The notes under the pieces: model-generated | What the model saw: only the letters and a program-made list of their open reading frames with translations | What the model was told of the DNA's origin: nothing | Databases searched by the model: none | In this document: piece by piece, positions 1 to 6,431 of the stretch | How positions within the stretch are numbered: the first letter of the stretch is position 1 | Layout: each line of letters begins with the position of its first letter | DNA from: Candidatus Zixiibacteriota bacterium | Lineage (GTDB): Bacteria; SM23-81 | Reading direction: 5' to 3' | Length of the DNA: 8,370 nucleotides | Assembly (NCBI GenBank): GCA_030628225.1 | Contig: DAOVRJ010000104.1 | Coordinates: 1 to 8,370, forward strand | Program-made: the position numbers and the translations under genes

Positions 1-674
1 AGGGATGAGGAGTCCACGCCGCCGCTCGTTCCGCCGATGCCGACTTTTCCCCGAATCGCCTCCTCTGTCTGGGCAACGATGTGGTCGTACTCTCTTTCCG
101 GATCCCAGTTCCGGGGAGCCCGGCAGATTTGCACAAAATTGTCCAATATTTTCCTGCCGTTATCGGTATGATCCACCTCTGGATGGAATTGCACGGCGAA
201 GACATCGCCTTTCTGGATGGCGGCGATGTGCTTGTTTCGAGATCTGGCGATGACCTCAAAGCCCTCGGGCGCGGCCTCCACCACATCCCCGTGGCTCATC
301 CAAACCCGGAATTCTTCGTTGGGTATTCCAGCGAAGAGCGGGCTCTCTTTGCGGACGCGCACACTCGTTTCTCCATACTCTCTGTTTTCCGTTGGGATCA
401 CTTTTCCGCCCAACAGATAGACGATGGATTGTTGGCCGTAACAGATGCCCAGAACAGGAATGCCTGCCTGCAGGATTTCTCTGGAATACAAAGGCGCTTT
501 TTTATCATAAACACTAAATGGACCTCCGGAGATGATGATTCCGTTTGGTCCATTGTTTAAGATCTCGCTTGCTTTGGTATGAAAGGGCACAATTTCCGCA
601 AAAACACCCAGCTCTCGCACTCGTCTGGCGATGTTTTGGGTCAACTGGCTTCCACAGTCAACTATCTTTATCAT
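1..674 (-). CDS. guaA: GMP synthase (glutamine-hydrolysing), N-terminal part, cut by the window edge
   Basis: Converts XMP to GMP with ATP and glutamine, the last step of the guanine branch, in the cytoplasm. The visible 224 codons hold the whole class I glutamine amidotransferase domain: the opening IVDCGSQLTQNIARRVRE, the nucleophile Cys78 in GICYGQQ, MSHGD at 126-130, and His164 and Glu166 in FHPEVDHT. After it begins the ATP-pyrophosphatase domain with SGGVDS at 217-222, where the window ends. Both domains in one chain is the usual bacterial form; many archaea split them. The ATG at 674 lies 3 nt after the purC stop and has no clear Shine-Dalgarno sequence, so translation is probably coupled to purC. 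An out-of-frame ATG 7 nt upstream opens only a 7-codon ORF. The strand before the PP-loop reads VGIGGT where VLCAL-like residues are usual, which is odd. The identity is secure. Confidence 0.95.
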   Translation of the reverse strand, partial: MIKIVDCGSQLTQNIARRVRELGVFAEIVPFHTKASEILNNGPNGIIISGGPFSVYDKKAPLYSREILQAGIPVLGICYGQQSIVYLLGGKVIPTENREYGETSVRVRKESPLFAGIPNEEFRVWMSHGDVVEAAPEGFEVIARSRNKHIAAIQKGDVFAVQFHPEVDHTDNGRKILDNFVQICRAPRNWDPEREYDHIVAQTEEAIRGKVGIGGTSGGVDSSS

Positions 675-677
675 GCT

Positions 678-1751
678 TCATAGCCCTATGGATGATTTGA
701 ACTCTGGCTGGGAGAGCTGGAAGTATTCGAAATCAAACTCCTTACCGGTCAACCTCTCGTACAACTCGATATACCTTGCGGCAGTCTCGATGATGTCTTC
801 ATCGCGCAGGGTGGCCCGCTCTCCTGAAACCGGATCATAACCGCGTTCAATCAGGATATCTCTTACCACCTGTTTGGACAGCTCTTTGACCTTCAACTCG
901 GGGTGGTCCGGCAGCATGTCGCTCACATTAGCCCAGGATCCGGAGTCCATTTTCTCTTTTATGATGGGCCACAGTTCTTTCCAATTGGATGATTCTACAA
1001 AGCGCGAGGAATCCGGCGTGTGAACTTCATCAATCAGGTAAATCTTTCCGCGTTGATCGACGCCGAACTCGTATTTGGTATCGACCAAAAACAACCCTGC
1101 CCGGCGAGCCAGCTCCTGGCCTCTTTGAAATAGCTGAAAGGAAACATCTCTCACCTCCCGGGCCAACCCCATTCCCTGCACGGCGATCTTTTGACCAGCC
1201 AGGTTCTCCTGCATGAGCTCGGCCATCTCGCCTAAAATTACATCCTGATCGTGTCCCTGCCTGGCTTTCGTGGTAGGTGTGAAGATGGGCGGCTCTAATT
1301 TTTGATATCGTAAGAGCCCATCTTCAAGGGCGATGCCGCATTTCTCTCTGCTTCCCATCTCATAATCCATGGCCAGGCTACCCCACAGATAGCCACGCAC
1401 AATACACTCAAATCCTATATTGGTGAGCTCTTTTTGTATCATGATATGTGGGCTGGGCGAAGAGAGCAGAGCGTTGGGGATTATGTCTTTTGTCTGTTCG
1501 AACGACCATTTGGCGATAGCGTTGAGCACGCTGCCTTTATAGGGGATTGCCCTGTCTAAAACGACATCAAATGCAGAGACCCTATCCGATGTGAACATGA
1601 CCAGTACGCGCTCGCCTCGAGAATCCCGTGTGCTGAAGGTGTGCCGTACCTTTCCTTCTGTGCCCCTTCCCAGCTCGGGGATTTCGATCTTTTCCAGCAC
1701 GTTGTCTAGATTTTGGGAGACTTTTTTTCGAATGACTTTGCCGCTGGTCAT
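678..1751 (-). CDS. purC: SAICAR synthetase (phosphoribosylaminoimidazole-succinocarboxamide synthase)
   Basis: Joins CAIR and aspartate with ATP to give SAICAR in de novo purine synthesis, in the cytoplasm. The 357-residue product shows the family motifs in order: GTEGKVRHTF (30-39, the GKVRDxY-like nucleotide loop), SDRVSAFD (55-62), IPYKG (69-73), ECIVRGYLWGS (115-125), PIFTPTTKA (155-163), DTKYEFG (224-230) and DEVHTPDSSR (241-250, the substrate-binding signature). It is longer than the compact bacterial enzymes of about 240 residues and nearer the 300-residue yeast-like class; the extra length is a basic N-terminus and a C-terminal helical region. The ATG at 1751 is 7 nt after the purA stop, with only a weak GAGAG upstream, which fits an operon with coupled translation. 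No purE, purK or purB is visible, so the enzymes on either side in the pathway lie elsewhere. Confidence 0.96.
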   Translation of the reverse strand: MTSGKVIRKKVSQNLDNVLEKIEIPELGRGTEGKVRHTFSTRDSRGERVLVMFTSDRVSAFDVVLDRAIPYKGSVLNAIAKWSFEQTKDIIPNALLSSPSPHIMIQKELTNIGFECIVRGYLWGSLAMDYEMGSREKCGIALEDGLLRYQKLEPPIFTPTTKARQGHDQDVILGEMAELMQENLAGQKIAVQGMGLAREVRDVSFQLFQRGQELARRAGLFLVDTKYEFGVDQRGKIYLIDEVHTPDSSRFVESSNWKELWPIIKEKMDSGSWANVSDMLPDHPELKVKELSKQVVRDILIERGYDPVSGERATLRDEDIIETAARYIELYERLTGKEFDFEYFQLSQPEFKSSIGL

Positions 1752-1758
1752 TTTTCAG

Positions 1759-3198
1759 CTAATCTCTCACGATCGTTTGATCCATTTCTCGACCGACCGA
1801 TACGATGGCCACGGAGGATTCCGTGAATTTTTCGAAGTCAGAGATGGCTTTCTGCAAGCTGGGCGGCAATTGCCCGGAACACTTTACAGAGCTGATGTCC
1901 TGGTAGCCCTCATACTGGTTATATACCGGGCTCACCCGCCGCAGGAACGCTGGTTCAGTGCGAAAAGTGCTCTGTTTCGTCGAACCATCGATGTATCCGT
2001 AACAGACGCTGAAGTTCCTGGCACCGGCGATGGCGTCTGTTTTTGTCAAGATGATTTTTGAGGTGGCGTTTATCTTGATGGCATATTTTGCTGCCAGGGC
2101 ATCGGTCCAGCCCGTTCTTCTGGGCCTGCCGGTGGTCGCGCCGTATTCTGCGGCGGCGAGCCTGATCCCGACACCCTGTTGGAGAGGATCTGCTGAATTC
2201 ATCAGATCTCGAATTTTTTCGTTTTTTGTGTCGTAATGGATTTTCCCATTCTCCATCTCATAGGGGATTTCATATTTTCTCAGCTCGAGCTCCTGTGTGA
2301 TCTCCTCGTCCTGACAGTATTTTTCCGAAGCGGTTGATCCCAGCTCTGTGGGGAAAGGTCCGCCACCAACGCGGGTCATGAAAGGGAATTTGACGGTACC
2401 AAGGGGGAGGTCAATGGCCTTGGCAGACAGGCCAACACCCGCTGCCGTGCCGTTCAAAGAAGAATCAGAGGAGGTCACATAGGGGTAAGTGCCGTGTTCT
2501 ATGCTTAATAGTAATCCCTGGGCGCCCTCCAGGAGTATCTTCTTGCCCTGCCTGATGAGCTCATGTAATTCAGCGATCGTATCTCTGACCAGCGGCTTAA
2601 TTCTGCGGGCAAGAGGCGCGATGTAAGCGGTGGTTTTCTCGACATTCAGGTCCTGCTCCGGGTAAAAGAGCATTGCTTTTTTTATCTTGCTGGCCAGGAT
2701 GTCCTGGTCGAACAGATCGCTGACCCTGATTCCGCAACGGGCGATTTTATCGGCATAACACGGGCCGATTCCCTTGCCGGTGGAACCTATGCCCCCGTTT
2801 TTCTGCGGCTGATTCACAACCCTGTCTCTGGCCACGTGATAGGGCATGATGACATGGGCGTCTTTGCTGATCATGAGGTTGTTATAGCTTATCCCCTCGT
2901 TCTCTAAGTCGTCGAGTTCCGCGGATAGTACCTGAAAATCCAGAACCATACCGTTCCCTAAAATGTTTATTTTCCCCAGATTATCATAGGCAATTCCCGC
3001 TGGTAGCAGATGGAAAGTTCTCTCTTTTCCATCTCTCACAACGGTGTGGCCGGCATTGTTTCCACCGGTTCCCCGGGCAATGACATCTGCCCATTCAGAT
3101 GCGAAGTAGTCCGAGAACTTGCCCTTTCCGGTGTCTCCCCACTGATTGCAGATGATGGCTATTGTTTGAATGTCCTTCAACAGGTGGCTTAAAGACAC
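1759..3198 (-). CDS. purA: Adenylosuccinate synthetase, divergent long form
   Basis: Makes adenylosuccinate from IMP, aspartate and GTP, the first committed step to AMP. From the start chosen here (479 aa) the motifs are QWGDTGKGK (19-27; catalytic Asp22 kept), GTGGNNAGHT (43-52, with the catalytic His51), GSTGKGIGP (138-146), LLEGAQG (222-228), TRVGGGPFPTEL, EYGATTGRPRRTGW (351-364) and the guanine-specifying TKTD (385-388). It is longer than E. coli PurA (432 aa), mainly because about 64 residues, rich in charged side chains, separate PFPTEL from EYGATTGR where E. coli has about 13. The usual GDEGKGK is GDTGKGK. The GTG at 3198 was chosen because AGAGGAG lies 10 nt upstream; a GTG at 3219 is also open and would add 7 residues, with only AGG before it. 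It is the first gene of the operon and sits behind a structured leader. The retained Asp argues against phage PurZ, which carries Ser there. Confidence 0.94.
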   Translation of the reverse strand: MSLSHLLKDIQTIAIICNQWGDTGKGKFSDYFASEWADVIARGTGGNNAGHTVVRDGKERTFHLLPAGIAYDNLGKINILGNGMVLDFQVLSAELDDLENEGISYNNLMISKDAHVIMPYHVARDRVVNQPQKNGGIGSTGKGIGPCYADKIARCGIRVSDLFDQDILASKIKKAMLFYPEQDLNVEKTTAYIAPLARRIKPLVRDTIAELHELIRQGKKILLEGAQGLLLSIEHGTYPYVTSSDSSLNGTAAGVGLSAKAIDLPLGTVKFPFMTRVGGGPFPTELGSTASEKYCQDEEITQELELRKYEIPYEMENGKIHYDTKNEKIRDLMNSADPLQQGVGIRLAAAEYGATTGRPRRTGWTDALAAKYAIKINATSKIILTKTDAIAGARNFSVCYGYIDGSTKQSTFRTEPAFLRRVSPVYNQYEGYQDISSVKCSGQLPPSLQKAISDFEKFTESSVAIVSVGREMDQTIVRD

Positions 3199-3208
3199 GG
3201 TGTGTTTG

Positions 3209-3215
3209 CTCCTCT
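3209..3215 (-). promoter_or_regulatory. Shine-Dalgarno sequence deciding the purA start
   Basis: The minus strand reads AGAGGAG, 10 nt before the GTG at 3198. It lies inside the longer ORF that opens at GTG 3219, so it favours the internal start. The upstream GTG has only AGG about 4 nt away. Confidence 0.55.
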
Positions 3216-3275
3216 GCACTTAACCTGCGGGTTTACCTTTAGTTAAATCTTTCTTTGCCGATCAGGCCGGCGGCG

Positions 3276-3359
3276 CAGGAGAATCTGCGTTTTTTGAAAA
3301 ACCGGTAATTTCTGCAAAACGTATTTTTCAATCGCTTATGCTGCACCCTCATTCTCCTG
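3276..3359 (-). other. Structured 5' leader of the purine operon (nested inverted repeats)
   Basis: Within the untranslated leader of about 180 nt, a 9-nt arm CAGGAGAAT (3359-3351) is perfectly complementary to ATTCTCCTG (3284-3276). Nested inside are TTGAAAAA (3331-3324) and TTTTTCAA (3301-3294). A competing local hairpin, CGCAG-ATTCTC-CTGCG (3289-3274), shares the downstream arm, so two mutually exclusive folds are possible. A GCCG/CGGC hairpin (about 3257-3271) follows. I matched this to no known purine, ZTP, ppGpp or THF riboswitch. No minus-strand U-tract terminator was found, so any control would act on translation or by a different mechanism. The function is inferred. Confidence 0.45.
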
Positions 3360-3383
3360 ACAGCGTCGCTATCTTTCGTGTAT

Positions 3384-3412
3384 AGTATATGCCGCCTTGA
3401 CCGAAATCTCAA
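3384..3412 (-). promoter_or_regulatory. Sigma70-like promoter of the purA-purC-guaA operon
   Basis: On the minus strand, a -35 box TTGAGA (3412-3407) and a -10 box TATACT (3389-3384) are separated by exactly 17 nt. The predicted start near 3377 leaves a leader of about 180 nt to the purA GTG. No other candidate in this intergenic region is as good on this strand. Confidence 0.7.
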
Positions 3413-3574
3413 CAGCTTTTTTCACTCATCTGAAAATTTCTCCTTTCTTCTGTAGATTATGCCCCTATATTTGGCAAAGTGTCGTTGCGCATCCGCATAG
3501 TGAGCCGCCCATCGTCTTATTACAGGAAAGCAGGGGTTTCTTTGGGGCAAGTCCGGTAAAACGATGGATATAGC

Positions 3575-3602
3575 TTGCTTTCTGGTGTGAAAAGCGCATA
3601 AT
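3575..3602 (+). promoter_or_regulatory. Possible promoter of mutY
   Basis: TTGCTT (3575-3580), a 16-nt spacer and CATAAT (3597-3602) lie about 50 nt before the mutY ATG. The -10 matches 5 of 6 consensus bases; the -35 only its first three. The rest of the divergent intergenic stretch 3413-3651 shows no gene or clear operator. Confidence 0.4.
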
Positions 3603-3651
3603 TTGTTGAGCTGCGAGCAGAATTGGTGAAAGTGGGGGAAATTTCAGACAG

Positions 3652-4764
3652 ATGGTAAAAAGAGCACAGATCTCCAAAAAAGCAGCGCCTCGTGTGGCGG
3701 AACAGTTCGGACACAGGCTCCTGGCCTGGTATTCGGATCACGGCCGGGATCTGCCCTGGCGGCACACGCGGGATCCGTATCACATCCTGGTATCAGAGAT
3801 CATGCTGCAGCAGACCCGGGCGGGACGGGCTCTGCGTTACCTGGCGAGTTTTCTGGAGGTTTTTCCAGATCTCAGGACCCTGGCTGAAGCTCCCCTGGAC
3901 CGAGTCCTGAAGATGTGGCCGGGAATGGGATATCACGCCAGGGCCGGTCATCTCCACGCGGCGGCGCAGATCATTCTGAAAAATCACCAGGGCCAGGTCC
4001 CCTGCGGACTGGAGGCCCTTCGAGCCCTTCCGGGAGTGGGCTACAACGCTGCGGCTTCCGTGGCCAGCTTGGCCTGCGGCGAGGCTTGGCCCGTTCTGGA
4101 TGGCAATGCCATCCGGGTTCTGTGCCGCGTATTCCAGCTTCAGGCTGACCCGCGAAGTCACGCTCAGCACGGGCGCCTGTTGGCTCTGGCCAAAACCTTG
4201 CTGCCAGCCGCACAGGCCGGCTCATTCAACCAGGCTCTGATGGACCTGGGAGCCCTGATCTGCCGCCCCTCGGCTCCCCAGTGTCCCCGATGTCCCCTCT
4301 CGGCCATCTGCGAGGGCTTTGCCTCCGGCGATCCGGCTAGCCTGCCCCGCCTTTCTCCCCGCCAGCCGCGCCCCCACTATGACATCGCCGCGGGGATCAT
4401 CTGGCGGGGCGAGCGGTTTCTCATAGCCCAGCGGCGCCCCGGCGGGTTTCTGGGCGGGTTGTGGGAGTTTCCCGGAGGGAAGCGGGAACAGGGGGAGTCA
4501 CTGGAGCAATGTTTGCGCAGGGAGATCATGGAGGAGCTGGGCATTCGCATCCGGGTTGACGGTCCATTTATGAACTTGAAGCATGGCTATAAGCATTTTC
4601 GGTTTACCCTGCACGCGTTCCAGTGCACCTACCTGAGAGGGCGGCCCCGCACCATAGGATGTGCTGCCTATCGGTGGATTCAGATTGAAGAGCTGCAGAA
4701 TTATGCCCTGCCATGGGCAGATCAGAAACTGGCGGCGGTCCTGAGAACCAGGGTCCGTGGCTGA
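3652..4764 (+). CDS. mutY: A/G-specific adenine DNA glycosylase (MutY) with an intact C-terminal Nudix domain
   Basis: Excises adenine paired with 8-oxoguanine in base excision repair. The 370-residue product carries the HhH-GPD glycosylase domain (about 15-225): catalytic Glu49 in SEIMLQQT, Tyr94 in GMGYHARA (equivalent of E. coli Tyr82), the helix-hairpin-helix LPGVG (126-130), catalytic Asp150 in VLDGN, and a [4Fe-4S] loop Cys204-X6-Cys211-X2-Cys214-X5-Cys220. The C-terminal domain (about 243-370) is MutT-like and keeps a complete Nudix box at 276-298 (G-X5-E-X7-REIMEELGI), which most MutY proteins have lost. Asn132 occupies the position of E. coli Ser120, and the 8-oxoG-sensing FSH motif reads Tyr313-Lys314-His315. 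The Shine-Dalgarno before the ATG is weak (GGGGG, about 13 nt away). Divergently arranged from the purine operon. Identity as MutY is firm; dual activity is an inference. Confidence 0.95.
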   Translation: MVKRAQISKKAAPRVAEQFGHRLLAWYSDHGRDLPWRHTRDPYHILVSEIMLQQTRAGRALRYLASFLEVFPDLRTLAEAPLDRVLKMWPGMGYHARAGHLHAAAQIILKNHQGQVPCGLEALRALPGVGYNAAASVASLACGEAWPVLDGNAIRVLCRVFQLQADPRSHAQHGRLLALAKTLLPAAQAGSFNQALMDLGALICRPSAPQCPRCPLSAICEGFASGDPASLPRLSPRQPRPHYDIAAGIIWRGERFLIAQRRPGGFLGGLWEFPGGKREQGESLEQCLRREIMEELGIRIRVDGPFMNLKHGYKHFRFTLHAFQCTYLRGRPRTIGCAAYRWIQIEELQNYALPWADQKLAAVLRTRVRG

Positions 4765-4781
4765 AGCTTTCACCATTTCAG

Positions 4782-4790
4782 AAGGAGGTG
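4782..4790 (+). promoter_or_regulatory. Strong Shine-Dalgarno sequence setting the GTG start of the lipoprotein
   Basis: AAGGAGGTG matches the anti-Shine-Dalgarno core and lies 6 nt before GTG 4797. It selects that GTG over the in-frame ATG at 4713, which lies inside mutY and would bury the signal peptide behind 28 residues. Confidence 0.8.
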
Positions 4791-4796
4791 TTCGAC

Positions 4797-5423
4797 GTGA
4801 GAAAGAGCTGGTGCGTCGTGGCTGTTCTATCAGTTCTCTTCCTGCCGGTTCTCCTCGCTCTGTCCTGCTCGCCGAAGCCGACTAGCGTGATCCAATCTTA
4901 TGAGGAGGCATACAACGGTCACGACCTGGAAAAACTGCTGTCTCTCTATGCTGAAGAGGTCAGTTTTGAGGTGGTCGGGCAAATCTCATTACAGGGAAAA
5001 GAGGTTCTGCGAGATCTGACCGAACACGACTTCGTCCTGAACATCCACATGTCAATTAGGCAGGTCAGAGCACAGGGCGACTCGGTAATGTGCCAGTTGA
5101 CAGAGACCAATGATTGGCTCAAAACTGCCGGTATTGGCGAGGCCCGCTATTCTGTGACCTTCGTGGTCAAGGATGGTCTGATCGAATCCATAAGAGCAGA
5201 GCAGACTGCCGAGACAGAGCGAGTTTTTAAGAGGGTGCTCGGCCCTCTCACGGAATGGGCTTCTGATGAGAGGCCAGAGGCCTTGGCGGAGATGATGCCG
5301 CAGGGCGCATTTGTCTACAACGCAGAGAACGCGAAGAAAAGCCTCTCCCTGTTGCGGGAATGGAAACAGTTAGCCGAGCGAGAGGCAAAATCGCCGGGCT
5401 GGAAAAGAGTGGAAGGAGATTGA
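4797..5423 (+). CDS. Putative lipoprotein with an NTF2/SnoaL-like domain
   Basis: A 208-residue exported protein of unknown role. From the GTG start it has a basic N-terminus (MRKSW), a hydrophobic stretch (about 6-22) and a lipobox-like LALSC with Cys24, followed by polar SPKP. The -2 Leu and -1 Ser make it an imperfect but plausible lipobox. Residues about 30-140 resemble the NTF2/SnoaL or DUF4440 cone fold: a first helix with SYEEAYNGHDLEKLLSLY, then strands around EEVSFEVVG, a central segment, and YSVTFVVKDGLIESIRAE. These domains bind small ligands or are catalytic in some families; no specific active site can be assigned. The last 65 or so residues are charged and probably helical. It starts 32 nt after mutY on the same strand and is probably cotranscribed. 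It could instead be a secreted protein held by an uncleaved anchor. Confidence 0.75.
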   Translation: MRKSWCVVAVLSVLFLPVLLALSCSPKPTSVIQSYEEAYNGHDLEKLLSLYAEEVSFEVVGQISLQGKEVLRDLTEHDFVLNIHMSIRQVRAQGDSVMCQLTETNDWLKTAGIGEARYSVTFVVKDGLIESIRAEQTAETERVFKRVLGPLTEWASDERPEALAEMMPQGAFVYNAENAKKSLSLLREWKQLAEREAKSPGWKRVEGD

Positions 5424-5530
5424 TTGTTCCCTGCGCGGCGCGACTTGCTGTCTGGTGTGCCGTGAGCGGGTTTGGCGAGAGAGCACAGTAGTCTTTTGGC
5501 CGCAAAAGAGAGGAGTTTCCCCTGGAAGAT

Positions 5531-6412
5531 TTGATCATCAGACCGGCCAGGCCCTCCGACCGGGAGACCGTGGTTTCCTTCAGCGCCAGGATCTGGGATG
5601 GTTACGATTATCTGCCGCGGGTCTGGGATCAATGGCTGGCTGAAGCCGGCGGGGCATTTTTAGTGGCCGAGCTGAATGGCCAGCCGGTGGGGACAGACAA
5701 GATCACGGTGCTGGCGCCGGGAGAGGTATGGCTGGAGGGGCTGCGGGTCGATCCCCACCACCGGGGCAAGGGGATCGCCCGGGCTCTGAGCCGCGAGGCC
5801 ATACAAAATGTCAGGCAGTTGAGACCGTCATCGGTTCGCTTTTCCACCGTGGTAGACAACCAGACCAGCAGACACATGGGTGAAGAAGCGGGTTTTCGGT
5901 TTCTCTTCCCCTGCCGGAGGCTGATCGGCGAGGTCCGGAATGGTGATCTGCCCGAAGATGTTCTGGGGAAGTTGGCGGATGTGGATGAAATGCTGGTTTT
6001 TCTGCACAGGTCCGCGGTCTTTCAACGGATGAAAGGGCTGTTCGCCTGGGGATGGATATTCAAAAGGCTGGACCGTCCGTTTTTAGAGCAAATAGTAGGT
6101 GAGGGGAACGCGCTGTTAGCTCGCAGCCGGGGAAAGATCAACGGGCTGGCCCTGTTCCAGGGCCAGCGCCACGGTCCCAAAGCGGCCCTGGGTTTTATCG
6201 ATGGGGCTGAGGAAACAGCGGTGACTTTGGCCGATCAGTTTCGGATCGTTGCCCAGCGCCGGGGCTTCCGGGAACTCCTCTCCATGGTGCCGGAGAGCTC
6301 GGCATCTGTCTTGCTGGCGGCGGGATTCCGGTTGGAGGAGCCGACCTCGGTGGTAGTTTATGAGCTCAGCGGAGAGAGACTGCAGAGGACCCTGCAGGCG
6401 GGAGAGATCTGA
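5531..6412 (+). CDS. GNAT-family N-acetyltransferase, possibly tandem-domain
   Basis: Transfers an acetyl group from acetyl-CoA to an unknown amine substrate; cytoplasmic. The N-terminal half is a standard GNAT fold: IIRPARPSD as strand 1, FLVAELNGQPVG as strands 2-3, and the acetyl-CoA pyrophosphate loop LRVDPHHRGKGIARAL with RGKGIA at 78-83, followed by an N-Q-x-S-x-x-x-G-x-x-x-G-F stretch (about 114-127). The C-terminal half (about 140-293) ends in AAGFRLEEPTSVVVYEL, which looks like the last strands of a second, degenerate GNAT lacking the binding loop. The TTG at 5531 is the only standard start upstream of strand 1, but the best Shine-Dalgarno (AGAGGAG, 5509-5515) is 15 nt away and fits a CTG at 5522 better. 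About 100 nt without a gene separate it from the lipoprotein. The substrate is unknown. Confidence 0.85.
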   Translation: MIIRPARPSDRETVVSFSARIWDGYDYLPRVWDQWLAEAGGAFLVAELNGQPVGTDKITVLAPGEVWLEGLRVDPHHRGKGIARALSREAIQNVRQLRPSSVRFSTVVDNQTSRHMGEEAGFRFLFPCRRLIGEVRNGDLPEDVLGKLADVDEMLVFLHRSAVFQRMKGLFAWGWIFKRLDRPFLEQIVGEGNALLARSRGKINGLALFQGQRHGPKAALGFIDGAEETAVTLADQFRIVAQRRGFRELLSMVPESSASVLLAAGFRLEEPTSVVVYELSGERLQRTLQAGEI

Positions 6413-6431
6413 CCCTTTCGAGAGACAGGAG

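Noticed and set aside
81-560. 159-codon plus-strand ORF at the left end
   Set aside because: It is the antisense of guaA, whose amidotransferase motifs are unmistakable on the minus strand.
1759-3219. PurA as a PurZ-type enzyme of a 2-aminoadenine pathway
   Set aside because: The catalytic Asp in GDTGKGK is retained, where PurZ proteins have Ser, and no phage, DatZ or MazZ-like gene is nearby.
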